A stretch of 64,000 nt of DNA from Heterocephalus glaber (taxonomy: Eukaryota; Chordata; Mammalia; Rodentia; Bathyergidae). The stretch lies in assembly GCF_000247695.1 (NCBI RefSeq), contig NW_004624742.1, forward strand, positions 6,647,034 to 6,711,033, written 5' to 3'. The translations under genes were made by a program, and so were the position numbers. Every line of letters begins with the position of its first letter. Position 1 is the first letter of the stretch. The notes beneath the pieces were generated by a model, which was not told the origin of the DNA, ran no database searches, and saw nothing but the letters and a program-made list of their open reading frames with translations. Positions 11,641-22,424 of the stretch are shown piece after piece.

Positions 11641-11779
11641 CTATGCATGGTTCAAAGACAATGTCATTCTCATGAGGACTCCTGGAAAGAGAAAGCTCAG
11701 TATGAGTTTTGATACAAGCACTATGAGGGGCACATAAGTTATAAGTTCCAAAGCAAATGGCTTTTACTTGCTATTATCT

Positions 11780-12265
11780 CAATTTCCTATGGTTGCTATA
11801 ACAAATTAGCAAATGCTTGGTGGCCTCACACAAAACAGATTTCTTCTCTTACAGTTCAAGAAGTCAGAAGTTAAAAATCAATTTCACTGGCATAAAGCAA
11901 GATATTGTCAGGGCTGGTTACTTCTGGAGTCTCCAGCAGAGAGTCTATTTTCTTGGGAAGCTTTAGTGGCCTTTGTATTCCTTGCTTTGTGGCCCACTTC
12001 CTTTGAAATTTAGATGTATCATTCCAGTCTCTGCTTCCATTATCACATGGGTTTCTCCTCTGTGTAGTGTAATCTCCTGCTCCTCCTTCTTGTAAAGACA
12101 CTTATGATTATGACATTTAGCTGCTACACAGATAATCTAGGATAACATTCCCATTTCAACATCCTTAACTTAGTCATATCTACAAAGTTCCATATAAGGA
12201 AGTTTTGACAATTTCTGGAGATTAGGATGTAGATATCTTTGAGGCTCATTGTTTAGCCTACCACA
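11780..12265 (+). mobile_element. MLT1-like LTR
   Basis: It begins 'tttcctatggttgctataac', contains 'cttacagttcaagaagtcagaag' and ends 'gcctaccacaca', the pattern of MLT1-class MaLR LTRs. It is ancient and diverged. Confidence 0.6.
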
Positions 12266-12358
12266 CAGATGTTTTGTAAAAATAAATTCATGCATGATTA
12301 ATTCATTCTCAAAGTTTTTACAACATTCTTACTTTTCAGTGTATCTTTCCTTAACTCA

Positions 12359-12412
<54 letters not shown>
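12359..12412 (+). repeat. (CT)n microsatellite
   Basis: An almost pure CT run lies directly upstream of an antisense B1 fragment. Confidence 0.95.
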
Positions 12413-12415
<3 letters not shown>

Positions 12416-12492
12416 AAGGTCTCACTGTATTGCTTAGGCTGGCCTGTGATATTTCTGCCTCAGCCTTCTAAATAGCTGGGATTATAGGCATT
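12413..12492 (-). mobile_element. B1 SINE fragment, antisense
   Basis: 'ggtctcactgtattgcttaggctgg' then 'tagctgggattataggca' is the complement of B1. Confidence 0.75.
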
Positions 12493-12702
12493 TTTGTCAT
12501 CATTGTATTTATGTATGATTAATAAGGATAGATATTACAAATAATACAAAAATGAATTGAATCAAAGGCACATACATATATTTCTGAATGTTCCATAGAT
12601 GGGATTACTGTAAGCCTGGCAATGCAGACAGAATTTTAGGATTGGGGTGTATATTAGGTAGTTTAGGAAGTAATTACCTAGTCCAGGACTGCCTCCTCAC
12701 CC

Positions 12703-13079
12703 CTATTTTGGATTTTATCTAGATGTCCCCCCAAAGGTTCATGAAGGGCTTTGAGAGGAGACTGGATCATGGGTGTGCAATACTGGATTAGTCCACCAAG
12801 TGTGATATTAGGAGGTAAAGCCTAGTGGAAAAAAGTGGGTCACTGGGGGCACAACCTGGAAGTATATATCCTCCCTACTCCATTGAGCACTCTCAGCTTC
12901 CTGCTTGCCTTGCCATAGCTCTTTCTCTTCTGCCAGGCCCCTCTGCCATGTTGCCCTGCCTTGGAACCAGCCGACTATGGACTGAAACCTCCACAAACTG
13001 TGAACTAAAATAAACCTCTCTTTCTTTAACTTGTGGGCGTCAGATATTTTGTTCCAGCAATGAGAAAGTAACTAAGACA
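12703..13079 (+). mobile_element. MaLR-type LTR (5' LTR of a partial element)
   Basis: Text 'atctagatgtcccccc', an AATAAA signal near 13009 and the terminus 'aagtaactaagaca' match the solo LTR at 44305-44713. It is followed directly by MaLR-like internal sequence. Confidence 0.7.
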
Positions 13080-14290
13080 GATTCTGGTATGAGGGAAGTA
13101 TGGTCATTTCTATAACTATACCTGATCATGTGGTTCAGAAGCCTTTGGAAATGGCTTGTGGGAGGGGCTTGGAAAGGTTTGGGGATGCCAGCTGGAGAAG
13201 CAACTCTAGAATGCTGTGAGTCAAGCTTCATGGGAGATTCTTGTTAGAGAGAAGACCAAATGCTGAAGGATAATGCAGCCAGTAAAGATCAGGCTCAGGA
13301 GGTTTCTGGCAATTAGACTCCAGGCTATGTATGTTATACTCTGTCCAAAAATTTGTCTGCATTTTGTTCATGTCTGGAGACTTTAAGAGAGACTGAGATT
13401 AAGGGCAGTGGACCAATTAATCTGGTGCAAGAAATTTCAGGGCAGTCTAATGTTAAGATGGTCTCATGGCTACTGTTGAGGGCTTTTAGCCAGCTATACC
13501 TTGTAAATCAAAAGCAAATGGCCCAGCAAAATGATTTAAAATTTTTTTAGTTTGGCAGAAAGGAAGCTCTGACAAAGTTGGGACCTGAAGAAATGGAACA
13601 AAGGAGAACTTGGTTGCTGAAAAGATTAGCATTACAAAGCCAAGTACTTTAGAACAAGACAATAAAAAGATAGCCTGAGAGCATCACAAGAGCCAGCAGG
13701 ATGTCACCCTTTTCAGCTTCAAAATTGCAAAGATGAAAGATTTTGCTTTGAGAAGAGAACTCCAGGACACCATGTTCCAGAATGTCCATGGCCTAGGGAA
13801 TTGTTCCTTAGGATTGAGTTCACAGCACTCAGCAATCCAGGCACTCAACCCCTACAGCCAAGAGAGGAAGCCTACTTCCTTCTCCTAGTAGAGAAGGCTA
13901 CTTCCCTAGTTGGTGGCAGACCTTGCTGTCAACTACGTGGTGCCAGTTTTAGGCACATGCAGAAGGGAAGAGTTGTGGAGTCAGGAAGGCTTCTATCCAG
14001 ATTTCAGAAGAAAGTCTGGGAGGCCAGGCAGTGTGCCTGGGAGAGCAGTATGAGAAGATGTGAGTGTGAAGTCGAAAGTACAGTGGAGACCTGAGAATGT
14101 TGGAGAAGCCAGGAAATGAGTCATCTGAGGAAATTTGCAAGGACTGTGCAAAGCTGGCCCAATGAGAACTAATACAGCCCCATCCCACAAACACAGGCAC
14201 ACACATACAGAGTATTGTCCTCAAACTCACGGAAGTAGGCTTGTACAGCCATATTAAGTTTATGGGATTGCATCCACAGTTAATTGAATG
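13080..14290 (+). mobile_element. MaLR-like internal sequence
   Basis: Positions 13080-13690 are colinear with 63423-64000, which also follows an LTR. Shared text includes 'cctggccatgtggtt'-like and 'gagattaagggcagtgga' segments. Two independent copies in the same LTR-internal order show this is retrotransposon body. No intact ORF is present and the 3' limit is approximate. Confidence 0.6.
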
Positions 14291-14635
14291 AGAAATAGAC
14301 ACTTCAAGCTAGACTAATGAGATTCATTCTTCTCAGGAACTTGAAATTTTACATTTAGATATGTAAATGCTACTCATGCTAAGCTAGCTCTTGATCTTGG
14401 GTAGTAATCTTTTGCCACAAATATGAAAAAAGCAGAGAAAAATAATTCACAGAATTAGAAGAGTAGAACAAATGTCCAAAGAAGGAGATGAGAGAACATG
14501 TAGCTCCACAGAGAAAGGAGTAGATGGAGAACATAGCTTTGAGCCCTACTCAGTTCTAGTTCATCATAAAGTTCAGTGGCATTCTACTCATCAATTTCTT
14601 GAGATAGCTTTATAATATTAGAATAACTCCATTTT

Positions 14636-14713
14636 CTCTTTCCTTCTATCCTTCTTTCCTTCCTTTCTTCTTCCTTCCTTCCTTCCCCTTCCCTCCCCCC
14701 TTCCTTCCTTCCT
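14636..14713 (+). repeat. TTCC-rich low-complexity tract
   Basis: Pyrimidine-only CTTCC/CCTT repeats. Confidence 0.9.
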
Positions 14714-14889
14714 CATTTCACTAATTTTGAATATATATTTATTATTTGTAATAAAAATTCCTTTATTAAAGTAAGATAGAATCTTTGGTGATGAATACTA
14801 TTCTGATACTAGAATAAGGACAAAGTTTATAAGAGCTTAGAAATCTAGAGCAAATATACACCTGCACAAGGAGAAAATTGGGAGGCATG

Positions 14890-15360
14890 ATCTGGCCCCT
14901 GCTTTTATCTCTCTGGCCTCATTTTGGTCCATAATTCCCTTCCATTCTGTATTCTGCTCTCCCACTTATACTGCCATTTTTACTTATCTTGGGACATTCC
15001 AAGCTCCAGTACATTTCACCGAGTTTTCTCACCTGGACTCCTCCTCTTCAGCTCATCTATGTGGCCAGCTCATTCTCATCATACAGATCGGCTTTCAAAT
15101 CTTTTCCTAACCTAATGTAGTTTCTTCCACAGCAAAACACTTTCATGTCACCCTATTCATTTCTTCCACAGTGCTTATCACAGTGTGAAATTGTCTTAGT
15201 TATGCATTTCACTGCTTGTTTGTTTAATGCAATTCTCCTCCTCACCCAGGACTGGATCGGGAGCTCTATGAGAGACTGGAATTTTATTGTTTTGTTCACA
15301 GTACCTAGAACTTTACCTACCACTTGGTAGGTAGTCAATAAATATTTATTGAGGAAATGA
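14890..15360 (+). mobile_element. L2-like LINE 3' remnant
   Basis: Segments such as 'cagtgcttatcacagtgtg' and 'cacttggtaggtagtcaata' followed by 'aatatttattgagg' match the L2 3' end pattern. Confidence 0.55.
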
Positions 15361-15552
15361 AAGAAAACTGCCTGATGTCAATGAAGTCTTCACAGAGGAG
15401 ATGGGTTTTAGGTCAAGACATAAATAATAACCTAGAGTAGGCTAGGTTGTCAAATTCAGAAGGTGAGAGAATAATATGCATCCTCACAATGTGGGTTATG
15501 ATAGTTAAGTTTCATTGTCAACTTGACAGTCTAGGAGCTGGGTAGGAGATTT

Positions 15553-15752
15553 CTTTTTTTTTTTTTTTTTGTAGTGAGAGTTGAACTCAGGGCTTTTGTG
15601 CTGAGCCCGTTTTACTTTTACTTACTTATTTTTTTAATTTTTAATTTTGAGACAGGGTCTTGCTAAATTGCCCAGGATGGCCTGAAATTTGCAAGCTTCC
15701 GCCTCAGTCTCCCAGAGTGCTAGGATTATGAGTGTGTGTTACCATGCCCAGC
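15553..15752 (-). mobile_element. B1-dID composite SINE, antisense, nested in LTR
   Basis: The complement of the tRNA half ('tgaactcagggcttttgtgctgag') is followed by the complement of the B1 half ('gagacagggtcttgctaaattgcccagg' to 'taccatgcccagct'). Confidence 0.85.
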
Positions 15753-15917
15753 TCACCTAAGGGATTAGTAAAGCATATTTCTGGGTGTATCTGGGTGGGT
15801 CATGTGTGACTGTGGGTACCATATCTGGTCCCTAATCCCTTTCACTCTGGCACTGTTTCCTTGCTCTGCTTCCCGCCTGCCATGAGCTAAGCAGCTCTTC
15901 TCTGCTATGATGTTCTT

Positions 15918-16022
15918 TTTTTAATTTTTTAATTTTTTAATTTTTTTGGATTCTGGGGATCGAGGTTGGGTCCTTGCGCTTGCGCAGCAGGCGATGAAAC
16001 CACTGAGCTAAATCCCCAGCCC
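15918..16022 (-). mobile_element. tRNA-derived ID-like SINE (first of tandem pair)
   Basis: Antisense copy of the 'CTGCTGCGCAAGCGC' variant. The outer flanks CTGCTATGATGTTCTT (15902-15917) and CTGCCATGATGTTTTT (16113-16128) enclose both this copy and the next. Confidence 0.93.
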
Positions 16023-16112
16023 AATTTTTTTTTTTTTTTTTTGTTTCGGGGATCGAACTCCGGTTCTTGCGCTTATGCAGCAGGCAGTGAAACCACTGAG
16101 CTAAATCCCCGG
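16023..16112 (-). mobile_element. tRNA-derived ID-like SINE (second of tandem pair)
   Basis: Directly abuts the previous SINE, in the same orientation and of the same variant. The pair shares one target duplication. Confidence 0.93.
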
Positions 16113-16419
16113 CTGCCATGATGTTTTTGCCTTGAAGCCAGCTCCCCTGGACCGAATGCCCTGACAGCCAAATTAAATCACTTCTCCTTTAAGTTGTGGG
16201 TGCCAGAAATTGAGTCCCAGCAATGAGAAACTTGACCAATACAGGAGTACAAGGTGGAGAGGAGTGGGGAAGGATGGGAGGGAGGTAATATTGGAGAGCA
16301 AGCTGGGTATGTAGGTTGGGGACCAAATAATAAGATTTTAGAACTATGCCAAAGAGCTTGAGTTTATCCTTGGGTGACTGGAGCCATTGGTTAAATCTGA
16401 GTAATGAAGCCTTGTATGT

Positions 16420-16945
16420 TAGATTTCCACTGTGTTGCCATAACAAATTATTGTAACTTTAAACAATAACTGTAGGTTAGAAGACTGACATGGGCCTTAG
16501 TGGGCTAAAATAAAAGTGTCAGCAGGGCTATGTTTATTACTGGAGCCTCTAAGGAAGATCTGCTCCCAAGCTCATTTGAGTTGTCAGAGGAATCCAGTTC
16601 CTTGTGGTTATAGTACTGTGGTTTCATCTTTTGCTGGCCTTCATCTGAGTGTCATCCTTACTGTTCTTGCATATGAATGTTCCATCTCAAAGCCATAACT
16701 GTTATGTTAACACTGAATCCATCTTTCCCTTTGTATCCCTCCAACATTCCCTTTTTGTTATGTCTCATTTCTTCCACTGTCTCTCTGAGACTATAGCTGA
16801 AGAAAATTCTGTAATTTTAAAGGACTTGTGATTAAATTGGGCCCCACTCAGATATTACAAGAGAATCTCCCAATCTTAAGGTCTAAAACCATAATTATTT
16901 TGGCATGTAATTTAACATAACAAAGGCTCCAGGGATTAGAGTACC
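16420..16945 (+). mobile_element. MLT1-like LTR
   Basis: 'ccactgtgttgccataacaaatt' and 'gtgtcagcagggctatg' then 'aaggctccagggattag' follow the MLT1 order. Very old. Confidence 0.5.
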
Positions 16946-17398
16946 TTTTGGGCATGGGGTACTATACCTTCAAAAGCTGTGGTCACATTTTCTTCTCAGG
17001 TTATTTAACAGGTTGTGAAGTAAGTTAAGTTGAATCGAGGTAGGGGAAGACTTGTAGCTGGCTGACTACTCTGGGTCTGTCATGTGAAGGACTAAAATAA
17101 TCCAGAAGGGCTAGAACTAAGGAATATTGAATAGATTTTATCTTCAAGGTTGGTTACAGATTAAATATAGAGCCATGGTCAAGTGGACTCTGGAGTGGCT
17201 CTTGGGTAGTACCATTTGGTGGAATAGGGTGTAAGGAGCAGGGTCAAGGGAAAGATGATAGATTTCCTGTGGCACTGAAAATACCCCCACATTTTGCTGA
17301 TGAGTAACTCATAATTAGAAAATTATTTAAATGATTCTATTGATCATTTTTAACAAAGTATTCTTTCTAGCGGTTCTCAACATATTAAGAGGATATTA

Positions 17399-17495
17399 CT
17401 GGGGCCGGGGATTTAGCTCAGTGGTTTCACCGCCTGCTGTGCAAGCGCAAGGACCTGAGTTCGATCCCTGGTACCAAAAAAAAGAAAAAAAAACA
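17399..17495 (+). mobile_element. tRNA-derived ID-like SINE
   Basis: Sense copy of the CTGCTG variant. Perfect target duplication AAGAGGATATTA lies at 17387-17398 and 17496-17507. Confidence 0.95.
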
Positions 17496-17929
17496 AAGAG
17501 GATATTATTTAAAAACAAAATTACCGATATTTACCCACTCCTATGTTTTTCTTTACATAAAGCCTTAATAAGAGCTGTAAAATCCTTGTTTCTAGATCTT
17601 TGTAAATAGCGCTATATTTATTTCTATCTTCTATTGAAGAGCACAAATAACTGCAATACCACAGAAGTTACTGAAGTTTTTGTAGATTATATAAGAATAA
17701 AAGGCACTATCCTTTGTGGCCTTAATCTGGGCTTTGGAGGGCAATATGAGTTTGTATTACACACAGCGCATAATTAGCACATATTTTAAGTTGGTTACTG
17801 TATTTCAGAAGAACAGCAAGACAAATCTATTTGCCTGGGCAATTAGGACATATAGGTTATAGCACAGGTTTGTTTGCTTTTAAGAAGTCATCTTTTACTG
17901 AATATTTTCTTTTACATATTTATTTATTT

Positions 17930-18100
17930 TGTGGTGTAAGGGTTGAAGCTAGGGCCCTACATCCCTAATCCTTTACTTTTTATTTTCAGACAGATTCTCA
18001 TTAAACCATTCAATTGCCCAACATAGACTCAGACTTACAGTCCCCCTACCTCAGCCTTCCAGAGTGATGGGATTACAGGTGTGTGGCACAACACCTCCTT
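17930..18100 (-). mobile_element. Old B1-dID composite SINE, antisense
   Basis: 'agggttgaagctagggccctac' (dID complement) is followed by 'cagccttccagagtgatgggattac' (B1 complement). Strongly diverged. Confidence 0.65.
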
Positions 18101-18139
18101 CTTTTACACTTTTAACTTTATGATAAACCAGAGAAGAGG

Positions 18140-18280
18140 GGATTATTATTATTCCTGTGGCCCAGAAAAGGAAACTAAGCCTAAGGAAGGCTGTATAACT
18201 TACCCTAAATTCCCTAACTAATAAGTAGTAGAGATAGAATTCAAACCCAGGATTATTTGAGTCTAAACTTCATGTTCTTT
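18140..18280 (-). mobile_element. MIR SINE remnant, antisense
   Basis: 'cccagaaaaggaaactaagcc' and 'gaattcaaacccaggatta' match the complement of the MIR core. Confidence 0.6.
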
Positions 18281-18883
18281 ATACAGAGCTCGAAGGTCTT
18301 ACTCTAGGAAGCCAGGAGAGGAAAGAAAACCTCCAAACTTCCACTTGCATGCTTTTAGTTTGAGTATTCTTCCTTGATCTCCCTGAGTACATCATTTCCT
18401 TTACTTCTCCATAGCTCCACATCCCTCTTTTGGGGATGTAGTTGTATTACATGGAAAACAATTTATAAGTTTAAAATTATGCTGTTCTGAGTAGCATGAT
18501 GAATCTCATGCTAACCTGTATCATTTGGCCTGGGACAGGAATCACTTTGTATAGCTATGCACATTCTGTATGCTACCAGTCTGGCAGTTACTTAGTATTA
18601 TCTTGGTTATCCTCAGATTGACTGTCCTGGTATCACAAGGCTGTGTTCAGGTAACCCTTATTGTACTTAATAATGTTCACAAAGCACAATGGTAGCAATG
18701 TTAGCAATTTGGATATGCCAAAAGGAAGTATAAAGTGTTTTAAGTATACGGGAGAAAGTTTATCATAGGTATGAATTATGATCGAAAAATACAGGGAAGG
18801 TTTGCCGTGACCCGCACAGCATAGGGTCTGAAGCCAGGGAGAGTGGTGGGAGATGAAGAAAAGATGATGAGACCATGATTACT
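18281..18883. other. No gene or clear repeat seen
   Basis: Unremarkable non-coding sequence. Confidence 0.4.
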
Positions 18884-18972
18884 CTTTTTTTTTTTTTTGG
18901 TACCAGGGATTGAACTCAGGTCTTTGCGCTTGCTCAGCAGGTGGCAAAACCACTGAGCTAAATACCCGGCTG
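18884..18972 (-). mobile_element. tRNA-derived ID-like SINE
   Basis: Antisense copy of the CTGCTG variant ('gcgcttgctcagcagg') with a T-run tail. Confidence 0.92.
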
Positions 18973-19019
18973 TTCTTGATAGCTGGGACCAGGTGGAAGC
19001 ATAGCTTGTCGGGAACTAA

Positions 19020-19290
19020 TGGCCGCCTTTTATTTACTTATAGTGGAAGGCAAACAGGAAGAGAAAGCCGGGCAAATAGTGTTACGTGGCCTATGTGGCC
19101 TAGGCGGAAGGTAGCGTGACTTTCGCGATTGGGGCGTGCGCAGGTAGGGAATAGGGAAGGATACTGCGTAACTGTCTCCTGGGGCTGTGCTATCCAGGGT
19201 CTACAGTATGTCTGTTCGACTCTAATCTATGGAGGAGAAAGGAAGCAGGGAAGAGACAAAGGGCCATCTTCAGGCTCGGCCCGCGGCAAA
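19020..19290. promoter_or_regulatory. Small CpG-rich pocket, possible orphan promoter
   Basis: Several CpGs sit close together in otherwise CpG-poor DNA: GGCGGAAGGTAGCGTGAC (ETS-like GCGGAAG) at about 19103-19120, TTTCGCGATTGGGGCGTGCG at about 19121-19140, and CGGCCCGCGG at about 19277-19286. GCGCAGGTAGGG near 19138 looks like a splice donor. No first exon or coding start could be tied to it. It could be a decayed promoter, a non-coding RNA start or a retrocopied 5' UTR. Confidence 0.35.
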
Positions 19291-19575
19291 TATTTAAATT
19301 TTTTAAAACTGCTATTAGAGTAAAAGACATATTCCTATACATTCTCCCTCTAAATAGCCCTTCTTACTTCAAACACACTCAGTCCTTCATTATTGCCACT
19401 TTCTGAAGCAATCCTGAAAGTCTTCTTTTATGTCTTTAGTTGCACTGTTGTGGCTGCCTCCATGTCCTGAGTCAACTCAAAACGTTTCTCTTTCATGGTC
19501 ATTTTGATTTTGGGGAAGATCTAGAAATTACACAGTGCCATATCTGGTGAATAAAGTGGATGAAAACATACTGCA
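19290..19575 (-). mobile_element. Tc1/mariner transposase remnant (minus-strand arm)
   Basis: Read on the minus strand from about 19565, the conceptual peptide includes HPLYSPDMALCNF, a degenerate form of the mariner catalytic-domain motif HPPYSPDLAPxDF, then KMTMKEKRFELTQDMEAATT, a region reading FQDCFRKWQ after a frame change, and a terminal -GYLEGE-like stretch. Stops and frameshifts abound. It faces away from a second mariner C-terminus at 19606-19905. The subfamily is not assigned. Confidence 0.7.
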
Positions 19576-19605
19576 ATGTTTTTATCAGCCTGCTTTTCCT
19601 TTTGG

Positions 19606-19905
19606 ATGGAATATGGCAGCAGCATTCACCACATTTTTTATCGCATCTCATAAAGATACTCACAAAAGAGGACTTCCAGAACAACTTCAGAAAATGGCAA
19701 GAACAGGGTCGAGAATTTAGGTCAGTAGTTTCGCCGCCTGTCTTGCAAGCGCAAGGTCCCAAGTTTGATCCCTGGTACCAAAGGAAAAAAAAAAAAGGAA
19801 AGAAAATGGCAAGAACAATGGGATAAATGTGTTTGAAGCAAGGGGGAGTATGTTGAAGGAGATTAATGCGAATGTGTCTTCTACTATAATAATTTTTTTA
19901 TTTAA
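19606..19905 (+). mobile_element. Tc1/mariner transposase C-terminus (plus-strand arm), split by SINE
   Basis: The plus-strand frame reads LTKEDFQNNFRKWQEQ, then after the SINE WDKCV, a stop, SKGEYVEGD. This is the C-terminus of the same transposase seen on the other strand at 19290-19470. The 3' flanking text (tgtcttctactataataattt) also parallels the other arm, so the two form an imperfect inverted repeat. The catalytic part is missing from this arm. Confidence 0.7.
19706..19801 (+). mobile_element. tRNA-derived ID-like SINE nested in mariner arm
   Basis: Perfect 16-bp target duplication GAAAATGGCAAGAACA at 19690-19705 and 19802-19817. Confidence 0.95.
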
Positions 19906-20106
19906 ACACACACCACATTTTTTACTCAGCCCTTGTATTTATATAATATTGGAAAAACATAGGCATATTAGGATTTGGTATGATCTGTGGCTTCAGGCAC
20001 CCCCTTGGGGTCATGGAGCATATCCCTCACAGATAAAGGTGTCACTGTAATTCACCCACTCAAAATGATTTCCATGTGCCTACTAAATGAATTTTAGTTC
20101 TCTTTT

Positions 20107-20182
20107 TTGGTACCAGGGATCAAACTTGGGACCTTGTGCTTGTGAGGCAGGTGGCGGAACCACTGAGCTAAATCCCCAGCCC
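20107..20182 (-). mobile_element. tRNA-derived ID-like SINE
   Basis: Antisense copy. Target duplication TTTTAGTTCTCTTTT / TTTTAGTTCCCTTTT lies at 20092-20106 and 20183-20197. Confidence 0.95.
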
Positions 20183-20197
20183 TTTTAGTTCCCTTTT

Positions 20198-20780
20198 AAT
20201 AAAGCCCTTTAATGTTGAGTAATTTACTAAGTATGTAGGAATATCTAAATTCTAATATGGTCTATTATTGGTAGCATTGTTCCTTTCTTATTCTGAAATG
20301 CATCCTTTTCTATTTGAGGAAATTTTATAGATTTATGAATGCAACTGGGTCGGCTTTACATCTTTTTATTTTTTTCACTGCAAACTTTTTATGTTTTCTT
20401 TGTTATTGAAGCTGATAATATGAAGCATTGAATATCAGAGATATAAAGTGTTTATATTTGTTGTGTCTCTTTTATTTCTTTCTTATTCACCAGTTCTGTA
20501 AATGGAGCTACAGAGTGTTATATTTTATTTTCTGCAGGCTACTGCTTGCTCTTTTAGTTTATGTTAGTGCAAATGTGTTTTTGCTTTTTCAAATAGAAAA
20601 ACTGTAAAGAAAAAATTTTTTCACTCCATGTAAAAGGTTTGCTGTTGCTATCTCATTTTTAAAAACTGTTTTACATATTCAGTGTTTTAATATATTAAAA
20701 GAATAGTATTTATAATTAATGTATATTGAGATTGACTATGGAGTGAAATTCTCTAATATATATAAGCTTCCTGGTTTGGA
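20198..20780. other. No gene or clear repeat seen
   Basis: AT-rich sequence without recognisable elements. Confidence 0.4.
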
Positions 20781-20782
20781 GA

Positions 20783-20880
20783 GGCCGGAGGTGTAGTTCA
20801 ATGGTACGGCATGTGCCTAGCATGCACAAGGCTCTAGGTTCAACCTCCAATACCATAAAAATAAATGAATGAATGTAAAA
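20783..20880 (+). mobile_element. Older ID-type SINE
   Basis: 'gtgtagttcaatggtacggcatgtgcctagcatgcacaaggc' is the classical ID form, with an AAATGAATG-like tail. Confidence 0.85.
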
Positions 20881-21153
20881 AATAAACAACTAAGATTTCT
20901 GATTTGGGTAAGAACATACCATCTCAAGATCAGTTACTTTATCCATAAAGCGCACCAAGAAAAGTCTTATAACTTAAAACATAGCAATATTTTCACCTGT
21001 TATTTGTCATGTTAGAGTGCTATCATAAAGAATTCTTCCAGAATTTTCCAATAATCTTTAAATAACTGAAAATTATCCTGTATTACATCAATTGTTTCTG
21101 TAAGATTATATATTTAATATTGATGGAGATGAACAAATTAATGGATCTTTTCT

Positions 21154-21231
21154 GTACCAGGGATCAAACTCAAGTCCTTGCGCTTGCGCGGCAGGCAGCA
21201 GAAGCACTGAGCTAAATCCCTGGCCCCTAAA
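21154..21231 (-). mobile_element. tRNA-derived ID-like SINE
   Basis: Antisense copy. Perfect target duplication GGATCTTTTCT lies at 21143-21153 and 21232-21242. The tail is almost absent. Confidence 0.93.
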
Positions 21232-21784
21232 GGATCTTTTCTTACAAGCATATTAATCAAATAGGAAAGAAGCACAGGAGAGAATGACTAACTCGCGCAC
21301 CTCTGAAGACCACAAGCCACACTCTCGTGGTAGCCTTTTCTCTCTTCCACAGTAAACTACCAGTTCCAGAGATGTTCTGATAGTTCAGAGCACTTCCTTG
21401 AGACTCTGCCTCCTTTAAGTTCAGTTGCTACTAGTAGCTACAGGAGAAATACTTCCTTATTTAAGAATATTTGGTACTGACAAAAGCCTTTGGCTTTATC
21501 CAAAGAGGGAAAAGGGAAAGAGGGAAAAATATTGTTAATTTTTTTGTGATAATAAAAATAATGCACATAAGACAAATAAATAGAAAGCTATATCATGTTC
21601 AAGAATTGGGTGACTGAACATTGTTAAGATGGTAATTCTTTCTCAGACTAGTCAATAGAGTCAATGCAAACCCTAAGAAAAATCTTATCAGAGTTTTTTC
21701 CTGTTTTTAGAAATCGAAGCTGATCCTAAAATGTATATGGAAATTCAAAGAATCTGGAATACCCTAAACCATTTTGAAATAAAA

Positions 21785-22302
21785 TAGAATACCTGGAAGT
21801 GAGTAATTTATAAAGAACAGAATTTATTTTTGTCACAATTCTAGAGGTTGGGAGCCCCTAGTGTGGGATTTCTTGCTGTGTCCTCACAAGGGACAGAGAG
21901 GCAAGGCGAGGGTCAGATGCTATGTGAAGCCTCTTATTTTATGAATATATGTATGTATTGTGGTACTGAGGATTGACCCCAGGGCTTTTGCACTGAGCTA
22001 TATCCTCAGCCCTTTTTCTGTTTGTTTTTGGAGACAAGATTTCACTATGCAATCCAGGCTGGACCTGAACTCATTATGCAGCCCAGGCTGACCTCAAATT
22101 TAATGGTGATCTTCCTGCCTCAGCCTCTCAAGTGCTGGGATTACAGATGTGTGTTACCACACATAGCTGTGAAGCCTCTTCCATAGGGCCTTAATCTCAT
22201 TTATGAGGGAGCCCTTCTGACCTAATCTCAAAGAATCCTCCTCTTAATATTATTACATTGGCAACACCTAAATTTTGGATGAGACACATTCAAGTTACAG
22301 CA
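21785..22302 (-). mobile_element. MaLR-type LTR, antisense, interrupted
   Basis: 'tttataaagaacagaatttattt', 'cttgctgtgtcctcaca' and, past the nested SINE, 'ccctaatctcatttatgaggg'-like and 'gagacacattcaagttac' segments match the complement of the MaLR LTR class. Edges are approximate. Confidence 0.5.
21936..22168 (-). mobile_element. B1-dID composite SINE, antisense, nested in LTR
   Basis: It reads, in complement, B1 half ('gagacaagatttcactatgc' to 'agtgctgggattacagatg') joined to a tRNA half ('ggtactgaggattgacccc'). Perfect target duplication GTGAAGCCTCTT (21924-21935 and 22169-22180) shows both halves moved as one unit. Confidence 0.93.
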
Positions 22303-22328
22303 GATGCCATTAATAAAATGAGAGTTGG

Positions 22329-22414
22329 GCTGGGGATTTAGCTCAGTGGTTCCGCCACCTGCCTCAAAAGCACAAGGACCCGAGTTCCATCCCTGGTACG
22401 AAAAAAAAAAAATA
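22329..22414 (+). mobile_element. tRNA-derived ID-like SINE (first of a pair)
   Basis: Sense copy of the CTGCCTC variant. AGAGTTGG flanks it at 22321-22328 and 22415-22422. Confidence 0.93.
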
Positions 22415-22424
22415 AGAGTTGGTG

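Larger units (their letters stand above)
15499..16243 (+). mobile_element. LTR (MaLR-like) with three nested SINEs
   Basis: The host LTR pieces (15499-15552, 15753-15917, 16129-16243) line up in order with the uninterrupted LTR at 63086-63422: 'taactgtcaactggattgg'-like start, 'ggattagtgaagtacacttc'-like middle and 'cagcaatgagaaacttgac' end. A B1-dID and a tandem SINE pair were inserted later. Confidence 0.65.

Noticed and set aside
19560..19826. 88-codon plus-strand ORF
   Set aside because: A fusion of mariner remnant and nested SINE sequence, not a gene.
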